DNA of 41,786 bases from Lachnospiraceae bacterium JC7 (lineage in GTDB: Bacteria; Bacillota; Clostridia; Lachnospirales; Lachnospiraceae), in assembly GCA_000513555.1 (NCBI GenBank), contig ALYD01000030.1, positions 1 through 41,786 on the forward strand, given 5' to 3'. The notes beneath the pieces are model-generated. The model made no database searches and was not told where the DNA came from. It was given only the letters and a program-made list of their open reading frames with translations. The translations under genes and the position numbers were made by a program. Shown in pieces: positions 21,426 to 29,483 of this stretch (the stretch's first letter is position 1; each line of letters begins with the position of its first letter).

Positions 21426-22904
21426 ATGATCGAAACCTACAAATCCATTCCCAAACCGGAATCTGATGAGATAAAACAGCGTCTGGACATCGCCCATCAG
21501 CGTCTTATGGAGCAGCAGCTACAGATGAAAGAAAACCAGCTTCCTGTATTCATTCTTTTTGAAGGATGGGGCGCTGCCGGAAAAGGAACCGTTCTCGGAA
21601 AAGTCATAAAAAATCTGGATCCCCGATTTTTCTCAGCCATTTCCATGCATGACCCTTCTCCCGACGAAAAGAGAAAACCTTTTCTTGCCAGATATTTTGC
21701 CGAAATACCTGAAGCAGGTCAATTCAAGTTCCTGGATGCCGGATGGATGACAGAAATAACAAAAGACGTTCTGTTCGACCGAATCAACAAACAGACCTAC
21801 AAAAATCGTGTGAACAGCGCCATCCGTTTTGAGCGTTCTCTTACCGATAACGGCTATCTGGTGCTGAAGTTCTTCTTCCATATAAGCCATAAGGAACAGT
21901 CTGAAAGAATAAAAATCCTTCAGGACAACAAGGACAGATCATGGCAGGTAGACGATTACGATGTCTGGGAAAATGACCATTACGACGAGTGCTATAAGGT
22001 TTTCGACAAATACATGGAGGATACGAATTCATCCACTGTTCCATGGAACGTCATCGATGCCAAATCCAGAAAATGGGCAGAGCTCCAGGTCATGGAGACC
22101 ATAGTTGCCGGTATCGATGTTGCATTGAAAAACCACACACTTACAGTTCCGCTGATCCAGAATGTTTTCCCTCTGAACCGCACACAAAAACTGAAGGATA
22201 TCAAACTCAACAAGACCATTTCAGATGAAGAATACAAAACCCAGCTTAAAGATCTTCAGGTCAGACTCAAAGCCCTTCATAACCAGGCATACTTAAAGGG
22301 CATCCCCATCATCGTTGCCTATGAGGGCTGGGACGCTGCCGGAAAGGGCGGAAACATTAAGCGACTTACCAGTGCTCTGGATGCAAGAGGTTACATAGTT
22401 CATCCCATAGCAAGTCCGAAGCCTTTCGAAAAGAGCCGCCATCACCTGTGGCGTTTCTGGACCAGACTACCTAAAACAGGACATTTTGCCATCTTTGACA
22501 GAACCTGGTACGGCCGCGTCATGGTGGAACGTCTGGAGGGATTCTGCTCTGAGAATGACTGGCAGAGAGCTTACAATGAGATAAATGAGTTTGAAAAAGA
22601 GCTAAGTGACTGGGGCGCAGTTATAGTCAAGTTCTGGGTACACATCGACAAGGATACCCAGCTGGCCCGCTTCACCGACAGACAGAATACTCCTGAAAAG
22701 CAGTGGAAGATCACTGATGAGGACTGGAGAAACAGAGACAAATGGGATCTGTACGAGCAGGCAGTGGATGAGATGATCGCAAAAACAAGTACAACTTACG
22801 CTCCGTGGTATATCCTCGAATCCAATGATAAAAAATATGCCCGTATCAAGGCTTTGAAGATACTCATTTCCTCTCTTGAAAAAGCATTGAAATCCAAAAA
22901 ATAA
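21426..22904 (+). CDS. Tandem-domain PPK2-type polyphosphate kinase (polyphosphate:AMP phosphotransferase)
   Basis: A 492-residue protein with two fused PPK2 domains, the layout of class II PPK2 enzymes that make ADP from AMP and polyphosphate. The N-terminal half has Walker A EGWGAAGKGT (46-55), but where a Walker B FDRSWY is expected it reads FLDAGWMTE, so it is probably inactive. The C-terminal half is complete: EGWDAAGKGG (300-309), SPKPFEKSRHHLWRFW, FDRTWYGRVMVERLEGF (from 357). GGGAG precedes the ATG. Cytosolic; likely salvages AMP or draws on polyphosphate under stress. It stands alone between terminators. Confidence 0.9.
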   Translation: MIETYKSIPKPESDEIKQRLDIAHQRLMEQQLQMKENQLPVFILFEGWGAAGKGTVLGKVIKNLDPRFFSAISMHDPSPDEKRKPFLARYFAEIPEAGQFKFLDAGWMTEITKDVLFDRINKQTYKNRVNSAIRFERSLTDNGYLVLKFFFHISHKEQSERIKILQDNKDRSWQVDDYDVWENDHYDECYKVFDKYMEDTNSSTVPWNVIDAKSRKWAELQVMETIVAGIDVALKNHTLTVPLIQNVFPLNRTQKLKDIKLNKTISDEEYKTQLKDLQVRLKALHNQAYLKGIPIIVAYEGWDAAGKGGNIKRLTSALDARGYIVHPIASPKPFEKSRHHLWRFWTRLPKTGHFAIFDRTWYGRVMVERLEGFCSENDWQRAYNEINEFEKELSDWGAVIVKFWVHIDKDTQLARFTDRQNTPEKQWKITDEDWRNRDKWDLYEQAVDEMIAKTSTTYAPWYILESNDKKYARIKALKILISSLEKALKSKK

Positions 22905-22969
22905 TAAGTCCAAAAAGGGATAACTTCTATAGCAAAGACTTAATGATACTATAAACCATCCTAAACCTG

Positions 22970-23016
22970 AAAATGGTGAGCACCTCTGAACGAAGAAGTG
23001 TTCACCATTTTCCTTT
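22970..23016. terminator. Terminator after the polyphosphate kinase gene
   Basis: Stem AAAATGGTGA.CAC / GTG.TCACCATTTT with a 14-base loop, flanked by A on the left and TTTTCC on the right; it can serve the plus-strand kinase and, less well, the minus-strand DUF1622 gene. Confidence 0.65.
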
Positions 23017-23130
23017 CCCTATTATGATTTACCTGTCAAGCATTGATATCTAACCGTTTCACCCTACCGGGTTCTCCTGCATTCCCAACTTCAAGTCCTC
23101 AAAATGAATACGTGTCAGATCCATCTTGGG

Positions 23131-23520
23131 TTACTTTTCAGCCTCTGCTTCTCCATGAGCCTTTGAAGGATTTACTTTTTTCGCATGCTCCTGAAGCTCT
23201 TTCTTCTCGTTCTCGATCTCCCAGTGAATAAGGAAGGTAAGTAATCCTCTGAGAAGAATGATGGCTCCAAGTATACCGAGCTCTCTCCACTCTCTTACTA
23301 CTACGGTACGAAGAACCTCTCCGCCCATCTTGAACTCAAGTGCCAGTGCTATTCCCTGGGCGAGATCAAGTCGCACATGCTGATCCTTGTGTATCCATCC
23401 GAAGAAACAACGGATAGCACTCCATACAAGAACCGTAATTCCTACCATCTCAAGCATGATGGTACAGAACGTTACGACATACTCAAGCACCATCTCAAGA
23501 TTTTCAATTAAAATAGCCAT
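23131..23520 (-). CDS. DUF1622 family membrane protein
   Basis: A 129-residue protein with two to three membrane segments (VVTFCTIMLEMVGITVLVW, then RELGILGAIILLRGLLTFLIHW) and the family signature RLDLAQGIALALEFKMGGEVLRTVVVREW between them. The C-terminal 25 residues are charged and helical. Function of DUF1622 is unknown; members are small inner-membrane proteins. GGGG lies upstream of the ATG. It is divergent from the small membrane protein gene at 23669. Confidence 0.88.
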   Translation of the reverse strand: MAILIENLEMVLEYVVTFCTIMLEMVGITVLVWSAIRCFFGWIHKDQHVRLDLAQGIALALEFKMGGEVLRTVVVREWRELGILGAIILLRGLLTFLIHWEIENEKKELQEHAKKVNPSKAHGEAEAEK

Positions 23521-23668
23521 AAATACCCCTTTTCAGCCATAAAATTATGTATTTATCATTATACAATCAATAACGCCCTATTACTATATGTATATTTTCA
23601 TTGTCGGAGATACGTTTTATACTATATTTATCAGAAGTATTACTGCAATTCACCATCTGGAGGGGAAT

Positions 23669-23971
23669 ATGGATTACAATTACAACATGATGAATAACCA
23701 GCAATTCTACAACCAGCCGCCCGTATACAACCCACCCGAGCTGGAGCAACCCTGCGGTGTAGGTGACTGGATGCTGACATTGTTTTTAAGCTGCATACCT
23801 GTTATCGGTTTTATTCTGCTTCTTATCTGGGCCTTCGGAGGAGGAAATAAGTCAAAGGCAAACTGGGCCAAGGCAACACTTATCTGGATGGTCATAGGAA
23901 TAGTATTCAGCATTATCTTCTTTTCTGTCGTTGGCACCGCTATGTTTCAGATTGCCAGACAGTACAGATAA
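23669..23971 (+). CDS. Small two-helix membrane protein with Asn/Gln/Pro-rich N terminus
   Basis: A 100-residue protein. Residues 1-30 are Asn/Gln/Tyr/Pro-rich and probably disordered; then come two hydrophobic helices, WMLTLFLSCIPVIGFILLLIWAF and ATLIWMVIGIVFSIIFFSVV, separated by GGGNKSKANWAK. This arrangement is common in small Firmicutes membrane proteins of unknown role. The ATG at 23669 has GGAGGGG at a good distance; the frame upstream has no site. A terminator follows at 24076. Confidence 0.75.
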   Translation: MDYNYNMMNNQQFYNQPPVYNPPELEQPCGVGDWMLTLFLSCIPVIGFILLLIWAFGGGNKSKANWAKATLIWMVIGIVFSIIFFSVVGTAMFQIARQYR

Positions 23972-24011
23972 AAATCCGGACATTTAAGTAAAGACTGTCC
24001 CGAAAAAAATT

Positions 24012-24050
24012 CGTACTCCATGAACCGGAAAGCTCCGGTACAGAAGTACG
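24012..24050 (+). other. Two-tier hairpin in the 3' region of the small membrane protein gene
   Basis: Perfect outer stem CGTACT/AGTACG and perfect inner stem ACCGGA/TCCGGT with a four-base loop, separated by six- and five-base single strands. No U-run. Located between the stop codon and the terminator; role unknown. Confidence 0.4.
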
Positions 24051-24075
24051 ACATCAGTACTATTACATTATAGAG

Positions 24076-24119
24076 AAGCGCGGCAGCCATGGTGACATAT
24101 CACCGCTGCTGCGCTTTTT
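24076..24119 (+). terminator. Terminator after the small membrane protein gene
   Basis: Twelve pairs AAGCGCGGCAGC / GCTGCTGCGCTT (one G-U pair valid only on the plus strand) plus inner GGTGA/TCACC, followed by TTTTT. It touches the 3' end of the convergent YdcF-like gene. Confidence 0.85.
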
Positions 24120-24894
24120 AAAAAACTTTAATCTGCCCCTTCAGGAGATCCCGCAGTATTCCGAAAGTTTCACGGACCATGTTGTTCGGAATGTACTGCG
24201 GCTGCATATATGCCGCTATTCCGCAGATCTCTGCATCCGTCATCCTCTTTGCGATATGCACTCCTCGAAAGACATGGAATCCGTTTGTGACGATTCCGAT
24301 CTTCAGACCATCCGTGCATCCCTTTTCTTTCTCAATTATCTCCAATGCATTCTTTATATTTTGAGGCGTATCCATGGATAATGTTTCTGCCTGAATTCTG
24401 GAAGCCGGTATACCGAGAGAGATAAGATACTGCTCTCCGCCGTCACCTTCCGAAACAGACTCATTACTTCCCTTTCCGCCGGTGGTGATGCATTTTGTTT
24501 CTGTATTCTCTTCCAGATATTCTGCGGCCTTCTCCAGCCTGTAACGGTATATCACGCTTGGCTGGCCGTTTTTCATCTGCGCTCCAAGCACGACTACATA
24601 ATCAAGATCCCTCTCACCCTTATCAAAGAAATGACTCAGGATCATGACCTGACAGCTCAGAAACACCACTGCCGAAATCGAAAGAAGTGCATATGTCAGA
24701 ACTCTGATGCTTGCAGGTACCGCTCCCCATCTGCCATTTCTTGAGAAAAAGAAGCACAGACCGAAAAACATAGCTCCCGCAAGCCATATCACAAAGGAAT
24801 ATGTGCCGCTGCCCACCAGATAGACCATAAGCGCATATACGATGCACAATGCAGCAAGAATAATCCATATTATTTCATATTTAAACATCGTCAT
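24118..24894 (-). CDS. YdcF/SanA-like DUF218 membrane protein
   Basis: A 258-residue protein. Three to four N-terminal hydrophobic helices (to about residue 95) are followed by a DUF218 domain: DYVVVLGAQMKNGQPSVIYRYRLEKAAEYL, CITTGGKGSNESVSEGDGGEQYLISLGIP, then the NIKNALEII and IVTNGFHVFRGVHIAKR signatures. Relatives (YdcF, SanA) are linked to envelope integrity, and DUF218 can bind nucleotide-like ligands, but no reaction is established. The ATG at 24894 (MTMFKYE) has AGGGG upstream; a longer frame begins 13 codons earlier. Confidence 0.87.
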   Translation of the reverse strand: MTMFKYEIIWIILAALCIVYALMVYLVGSGTYSFVIWLAGAMFFGLCFFFSRNGRWGAVPASIRVLTYALLSISAVVFLSCQVMILSHFFDKGERDLDYVVVLGAQMKNGQPSVIYRYRLEKAAEYLEENTETKCITTGGKGSNESVSEGDGGEQYLISLGIPASRIQAETLSMDTPQNIKNALEIIEKEKGCTDGLKIGIVTNGFHVFRGVHIAKRMTDAEICGIAAYMQPQYIPNNMVRETFGILRDLLKGQIKVF

Positions 24895-24999
24895 CTGATT
24901 CCCCTGCTGCTTTAAAATACAAGTCAGCCTCAAATATATAATCTGAATTTTCTTTCATAAACTTATGTATAAATCACATCCGGATAAAGCTTTATCTGC

Positions 25000-26043
25000 T
25001 TAACTGTTGATTGCATCTATTATTTCTGCCAATGTTTCTACCTGTTCTTTTGTGGTAGCCCATGAGGTACAGAATCTGACCACCATGTTTTCCTCATCAT
25101 AAGGCTCCCAGTTCGTGTAGATCACGCCTTTTCCTTCAAGTGCTGCAAGAGTCTTTTTAGGCATGATAATGAATTGCTGATTGGTGGGGGAGTTAATGAA
25201 AAATCTGTATCCGCGGTCACTAAAAAGCTTTTTCAGTTCTTCTGCTCTGTCTATGGCATTTTTTGCTATTTCCGTATAAAGACCGTCTGTAAACAGCGCA
25301 TCGAACTGAACACCGTTCAAACGTCCCTTTGCCACTAAAGCTCCATGCTGCTTTATCATGGTTACCATCTGTTTAGGCGCATCCCCCTTAGGATAGACCA
25401 CAGCTTCTCCGCAGAGAGCTCCGACTTTTGTCCCGCCAATGTAGAAGACGTCGGTAAGTTCTGCGATATCTTTGATGGTGACATCGGTGGTTTTGCTCAT
25501 AAGTCCATAACCGAGTCTTGCTCCATCAAGGAATAAGGGAAGCTTCCATTTTCTGCAGACCTCCGAAATGTCCGTCAGCTCAGATTTACTGTAAAGTGTT
25601 CCGTATTCAGTCGGGTGGCTTATATAAACCATACCGGGGAAAACCATGTGATCATGATCTGAATCTTCGTAAAAGCTTTTCACGAAGTGATCCAGCTCTT
25701 CGGCATCAATCTTACCCTCATGACCCGGCAGCGCCATGACCTTGTGTCCCGTGTACTCTATGGCACCCGCCTCATGACAGTTCACATGACCGGACTGTGC
25801 GGACACCACACCTTCATACATTCTGAGAGTCGTATCTATTACAGTCTGGTTTGTCTGAGTTCCGCCGGTCAAAAAGAACACATCGGCATCAGGGCATCCG
25901 ATAAAATCCCTTATTCTTCTTTTGGCACTCTCTGTATAGGCATCAGTTCCATAACCTGTCAGCTGTTCCATGTTCGATCTCATAAGAGCTTCAAGTACCC
26001 TGGGATGGCATCCCTCTGTGTAATCACTTGCAAAGTTAAGCAT
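25000..26043 (-). CDS. Low-specificity threonine aldolase family PLP enzyme
   Basis: A 347-residue fold-type I PLP enzyme of the threonine aldolase / beta-eliminating lyase family, which cleaves L-threonine or L-allo-threonine to glycine and acetaldehyde. Seen: N-terminal FASDYTEGCHPRVLEAL, FFLTGGTQTNQ, SGHVNCHEAGA (His that stacks on PLP), LFLDGARLGYGL (Asp173, Arg176) and the Schiff-base lysine in FYIGGTKVGALCGE (Lys206). GAGGTG precedes the ATG. Monocistronic, with no visible functional link to its neighbours. Exact substrate preference cannot be read from sequence. Confidence 0.88.
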   Translation of the reverse strand: MLNFASDYTEGCHPRVLEALMRSNMEQLTGYGTDAYTESAKRRIRDFIGCPDADVFFLTGGTQTNQTVIDTTLRMYEGVVSAQSGHVNCHEAGAIEYTGHKVMALPGHEGKIDAEELDHFVKSFYEDSDHDHMVFPGMVYISHPTEYGTLYSKSELTDISEVCRKWKLPLFLDGARLGYGLMSKTTDVTIKDIAELTDVFYIGGTKVGALCGEAVVYPKGDAPKQMVTMIKQHGALVAKGRLNGVQFDALFTDGLYTEIAKNAIDRAEELKKLFSDRGYRFFINSPTNQQFIIMPKKTLAALEGKGVIYTNWEPYDEENMVVRFCTSWATTKEQVETLAEIIDAINS

Positions 26044-26085
26044 TTGTCACCTCGTCTGGTTTTCTGTCATGATGTCGTATTAAAT

Positions 26086-26310
26086 TCATAAACAGGCCTT
26101 TTTTAATTTTGCCTTTGCAGCATATTGTAACTCATACCGACGCAATAATGAATTATGTTTTTTAATAATGTTATAAGCCTGAAAGACTTTCTGAAGATTA
26201 TGTCTACGAGATAACGGATGTCCGTGATGTATGTCAAAAACAGAATCATTGAATGCTCTCCTGACAGCTGAGTAAAAAAATACCGAAAGGCTAAATATTG
26301 ACATATCCAT
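26086..26310 (-). CDS. Doubtful 74-residue reading frame
   Basis: A basic 74-residue frame (MDMSIFSLSVFF ... RRYELQYAAKAKLKKACL) in the about 400-base gap between the aldolase and hydrolase genes. GGGAGG lies about ten bases upstream, but the start codon is buried in a 13-bp inverted repeat. I do not recognise the product. The basic C terminus could be a relic of a transposase, but no catalytic motif is present. The rest of the gap holds only AT-rich DNA. Confidence 0.2.
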   Translation of the reverse strand: MDMSIFSLSVFFYSAVRRAFNDSVFDIHHGHPLSRRHNLQKVFQAYNIIKKHNSLLRRYELQYAAKAKLKKACL

Positions 26311-26322
26311 CAATATTTAGCC
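26289..26322. repeat. Perfect 13-bp inverted repeat
   Basis: GGCTAAATATTGA and its exact complement, eight-base loop. T-runs lie about 10 bases beyond both arms, so it may be a weak bidirectional terminator, an operator, or the tip of an old mobile element. Confidence 0.5.
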
Positions 26323-26442
26323 TCCCGGCTTCATTTTTTTACCTTCAAATATTCTGAACTGATTTTTTCTTACGTTCCAATGAGTCACGAATAAAAGTCT
26401 CCGGAACAGTAAGTGGGCTGTCGCACTAAATCATTTTAATAT

Positions 26443-27387
26443 TCAAAAGCTTTCTTCAGGAAGATTTTCGTCCATGAAATTTATGATTCCGTCTTCAACA
26501 TCTTCTTTGATGTCACTGTAGTTATGAATCTCATGGCGATATCCCGGATACAGTTCGGTCCATACATCCTTGAGACCGGCATCTATAAGCCAGTTAGCTG
26601 TCTGAAGAACTCCAGTACCATACTGACCAACAGGATCCTGATCTCCGGCTATATTATATACAGGAAGATCCTTAGGTACTTTTTCTGCCCATTCAGGTCC
26701 GGTGATGTACTCCATCATCTGGGTGAAATACAGATATGACTGATTTGTGCATGCCTTTGTAAATGCATCAAACGGATCCTCTGCATGATCACGCTGAACT
26801 TCGGGATCGTCGCATATCCATTCGTTTCCACGGGTCACTCCCTCGCTGCAACGACCATACATCCATCCCATGAGTTTTTGAGGAACTTCAGGATCTGATT
26901 CTTTGCCCTTTCCGGAATTAACAAGAGATTCGATATAATCCTTGGCATCCTTAAGTCCCGGCCAGATACCCATGGTACCACAGATGGTAACTCCACTAAG
27001 TTCCTCACCGTACTTGGAAATATAATCTCTTACGATGAAGGATCCCATGCTGTGTCCATAAAGGAAATATGGAAGGTTTGGATACTTTTCAACAGTGAGG
27101 TCATGAAGCTTATGCTCATCCTCCATCATGGTATGAAAACCTTTATCTCCCCAGTCACCCCAGGTATCGTTCTCTATCGCAGTCTTTCCATGGCCCACAT
27201 GGTCATCCGCACTTACGATGTATCCTGCCTCAACAAAAGCAGCTATCATATGAAGATATCTGCGGGAATGTTCTCCGAAGCCATGAATCAGCTGTACGAT
27301 TCCTATCGGCTTTGCAGCAGGTACATAGATCCATCCGTATACAGTGTCACGTTCATTAAAGGATGGAAAAGTAATTTCATGTAACAT
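26443..27387 (-). CDS. Alpha/beta hydrolase, monoacylglycerol-lipase-like
   Basis: A 314-residue Hydrolase_4 family enzyme without signal peptide. The oxyanion region is VQLIHGFGEHSRRY, the nucleophile elbow YGHSMGSF (Ser113), the acid probably Asp251 in AGDQDPVG and the base His285 in GYRHEIHN. These features fit lysophospholipase / monoglyceride lipase relatives that cleave small acyl esters in the cytosol. A lid-like insertion of about 70 residues (150-220) lies between nucleophile and acid. GGAGG precedes the ATG. Substrate unknown. Confidence 0.88.
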   Translation of the reverse strand: MLHEITFPSFNERDTVYGWIYVPAAKPIGIVQLIHGFGEHSRRYLHMIAAFVEAGYIVSADDHVGHGKTAIENDTWGDWGDKGFHTMMEDEHKLHDLTVEKYPNLPYFLYGHSMGSFIVRDYISKYGEELSGVTICGTMGIWPGLKDAKDYIESLVNSGKGKESDPEVPQKLMGWMYGRCSEGVTRGNEWICDDPEVQRDHAEDPFDAFTKACTNQSYLYFTQMMEYITGPEWAEKVPKDLPVYNIAGDQDPVGQYGTGVLQTANWLIDAGLKDVWTELYPGYRHEIHNYSDIKEDVEDGIINFMDENLPEESF

Positions 27388-27528
27388 AGATTCGCCTCCG
27401 TATTCAATTTTTTGTGATAATGCTTATGATTCTGAATTATCACTGTTCCACGATCGATTCGTATAGAAACATTATAAATCATTTCGTAAATATTATCATC
27501 AAAGAAGCGAATTTTAAGTCATGTTGTC

Positions 27529-28485
27529 TTACTTCAGCTTCTTCTTATTCACATTATCTGTAATGAATACGATAACGATACCGTCGATATCAAGCTTCAG
27601 TATTCCGTCTTTCAAAGAGCAGCCATCGGTGAAATCCGATATTCCGGCCTGCATGGAAAAATCATCCCCCGAGCCTTTCCAGTACTCGATATCTCCCTTG
27701 TTATCATCGCCCCAGTAAAGGTATCCGCTGCCGTCATCCTTGAGAGTCACATACCACTCGAGCATATCCTTCTCGTCTTCTTCAGGATAATATTTCCCTC
27801 CGAAACAGTAGCCGTAGAACCAGAACTTTTCTTCACCATCTACCTCCGAATGGTCATCCTCAGACTTACTTCCCTTGGAGGTTTTAGCGTCAGAATTCTC
27901 CTTCTTACCGTTTTTGGCATCACTTGATTTTTCTGACTTACTGCTTTTACTGTCCTTCTTATCCCCGGTTTTCGCATCCTTAGACACCGTTCCCACATCC
28001 AGATGCAGAAGGTCTGTTTCAAAAACAGTCTTATACTTACCGTCGTATCCCTTCAGGTCAAAATCCATTTTTTCGATCTTATCTATCTTCTTTTTCTCCA
28101 GTTCTTCTCCCTTGACGAGAGACACATGGTATTCGGTTTCTCCGGCCTCTGCCCCGACATAGATAGACGAATCAACATAGATATCATTTATGTACATGGT
28201 TTTTCCGATCACCTGAAGCTCATCGTCCGTTCCGTTTTTCAATTTAAGCCACAGTGCAACATTGCCGGTACCCTCTTCAACCAGGATACTGACTGCTGAG
28301 ATCTCGATGTCATCCTTTGAGTATACGACCTGCTCTTCTATCTGTGGATCTCCCACTGAACCTGTCGCATTCATGTTACTCTTAAACCACGGATTCTTTA
28401 CTCCTGCCAATGCTTCTGCCCCCATGACAGCAACAAGCATCACAGTAAGCAGGATCCCCCATGCTCTTTTCACTGATCTTTTCAT
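27529..28485 (-). CDS. Secreted protein of unknown function with low-complexity linker
   Basis: A 318-residue protein that I do not recognise. An N-terminal signal peptide (RAWGILLTVMLVAVMGAEALA) is followed by a beta-rich domain (about 45-170) with ISAVSILVEEGTGNVALWLKLKNGTDD, a Lys/Ser/Asp/Glu linker (about 170-215, KDSKSSKSEKSSDAKNGKK), and a C-terminal domain of about 100 residues with DGSGYLYWGDDNKGDIEYWKGSGDDFSM and GCSLKDGILKLDIDG, a lipocalin-like beta pattern seen in many clostridial exported proteins. No lipobox Cys. The ATG at 28485 has AAGGAGG upstream; 53 upstream codons in frame are not credible as coding. Confidence 0.75.
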   Translation of the reverse strand: MKRSVKRAWGILLTVMLVAVMGAEALAGVKNPWFKSNMNATGSVGDPQIEEQVVYSKDDIEISAVSILVEEGTGNVALWLKLKNGTDDELQVIGKTMYINDIYVDSSIYVGAEAGETEYHVSLVKGEELEKKKIDKIEKMDFDLKGYDGKYKTVFETDLLHLDVGTVSKDAKTGDKKDSKSSKSEKSSDAKNGKKENSDAKTSKGSKSEDDHSEVDGEEKFWFYGYCFGGKYYPEEDEKDMLEWYVTLKDDGSGYLYWGDDNKGDIEYWKGSGDDFSMQAGISDFTDGCSLKDGILKLDIDGIVIVFITDNVNKKKLK

Positions 28486-28621
28486 TGCTATATCCTCCTT
28501 GCATGAATACACAGTAAATTCCGACTTATCGCTACTATATATATCGTCAGAATTCAGCGCAAAGATAAAGGCATGAAACATTTTCCGGTTCCATGCCCCC
28601 ACTGTAAATAATATTTCTTCA

Positions 28622-28671
28622 CAAAAAAAGCGCTCCCCTGCCAAAGATAAACCTCCGGCAGTAGAGCGCTT
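28622..28671 (-). terminator. Terminator of the fructose operon
   Basis: Minus-strand AAGCGCTC..CTGCC pairs with GGCAG..GAGCGCTT across a 14-base loop and is followed by seven T. It lies 48 bases after the fruR stop codon. Confidence 0.88.
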
Positions 28672-28718
28672 ATTGTTTCTATGATCTTTTTATATCTGCA
28701 TCGCGATGAAGTATACCG

Positions 28719-29474
28719 TTACTTCACTGAGTCTATCACGATAACATTGTCACGCCCCTTATAGCGGGCATCCAACTGTCCGTCTGTGATCAGTATCACA
28801 TCATGGAAATTGGCGAATCGTATAGGATATATCTTCTGGAACTTGCTTGCATCACAGAGGACATAGCAGTTCTTGGAATGTCTCATGGCTTCCTGCTTCA
28901 CCAGCGCCTCGTTAAGCTCGGGAGTCGTACAACCCGCTATAAGCTCCACTCCGTTGGTACCCATGAAACACTTGGTGAAATTATACTTCTGTATAGAAAC
29001 TATGGTCTCATTTCCGACCAGAGCCTCGGTGGAATTTTTCAGTTCACCTCCAACCAGGATCACTCTACAGCCTCTGCGGGCCAGCATAAGTGCATGGCCG
29101 ACAGCATTGGTCACATATCCCATGGCGTCCTTCGTAAGGTACGGGATCATGGCTTCTGTAGTGGTACCTGCATCGAGATATACGAAATCATCAGGCCCTA
29201 CCAGAGATGCTGCGTACTGTCCAACCTGCTGCTTCTGTTCTACAGCCTGACCAGACTTATCCGAAAACTCTTCTTCCTTAACATTTACACTGAAATCATT
29301 GCTTACAGCGCCGCCGAAAACTTTTGTCAGGGCTCCTTTTTGATCCAGAACCGTAAGGTCCCTCCTGATGGTGGATTCGGAAGCGTCAAATGCCTCCGTC
29401 AGTTCCTGTAAGGTGACGCTGCCTTTATGCTGTAATAATTCCAGGATCTCCGTTTGTCTTTTTTTAGCTAACAT
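28719..29474 (-). CDS. fruR: DeoR-family regulator of the fructose operon
   Basis: A 251-residue DeoR-type repressor. The N-terminal winged helix reads RQTEILELLQHKGSVTLQELTEAFDASESTIRRDLTVLDQKGAL (residues 6-50), followed by the DeoRC sensor domain with DDFVYLDAGTTTEAMIPYL, VTNAVGHALMLARRGCRVILVGGELKNSTEALVG and the C-terminal CYVLCDASKFQK. FruR proteins sense fructose-1-phosphate. It is the last gene of fruK-fruA-fruR, nine bases after fruA, and has no Shine-Dalgarno, so it may depend on coupled translation. Confidence 0.88.
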   Translation of the reverse strand: MLAKKRQTEILELLQHKGSVTLQELTEAFDASESTIRRDLTVLDQKGALTKVFGGAVSNDFSVNVKEEEFSDKSGQAVEQKQQVGQYAASLVGPDDFVYLDAGTTTEAMIPYLTKDAMGYVTNAVGHALMLARRGCRVILVGGELKNSTEALVGNETIVSIQKYNFTKCFMGTNGVELIAGCTTPELNEALVKQEAMRHSKNCYVLCDASKFQKIYPIRFANFHDVILITDGQLDARYKGRDNVIVIDSVK

Positions 29475-29483
29475 AAGCCAAAA

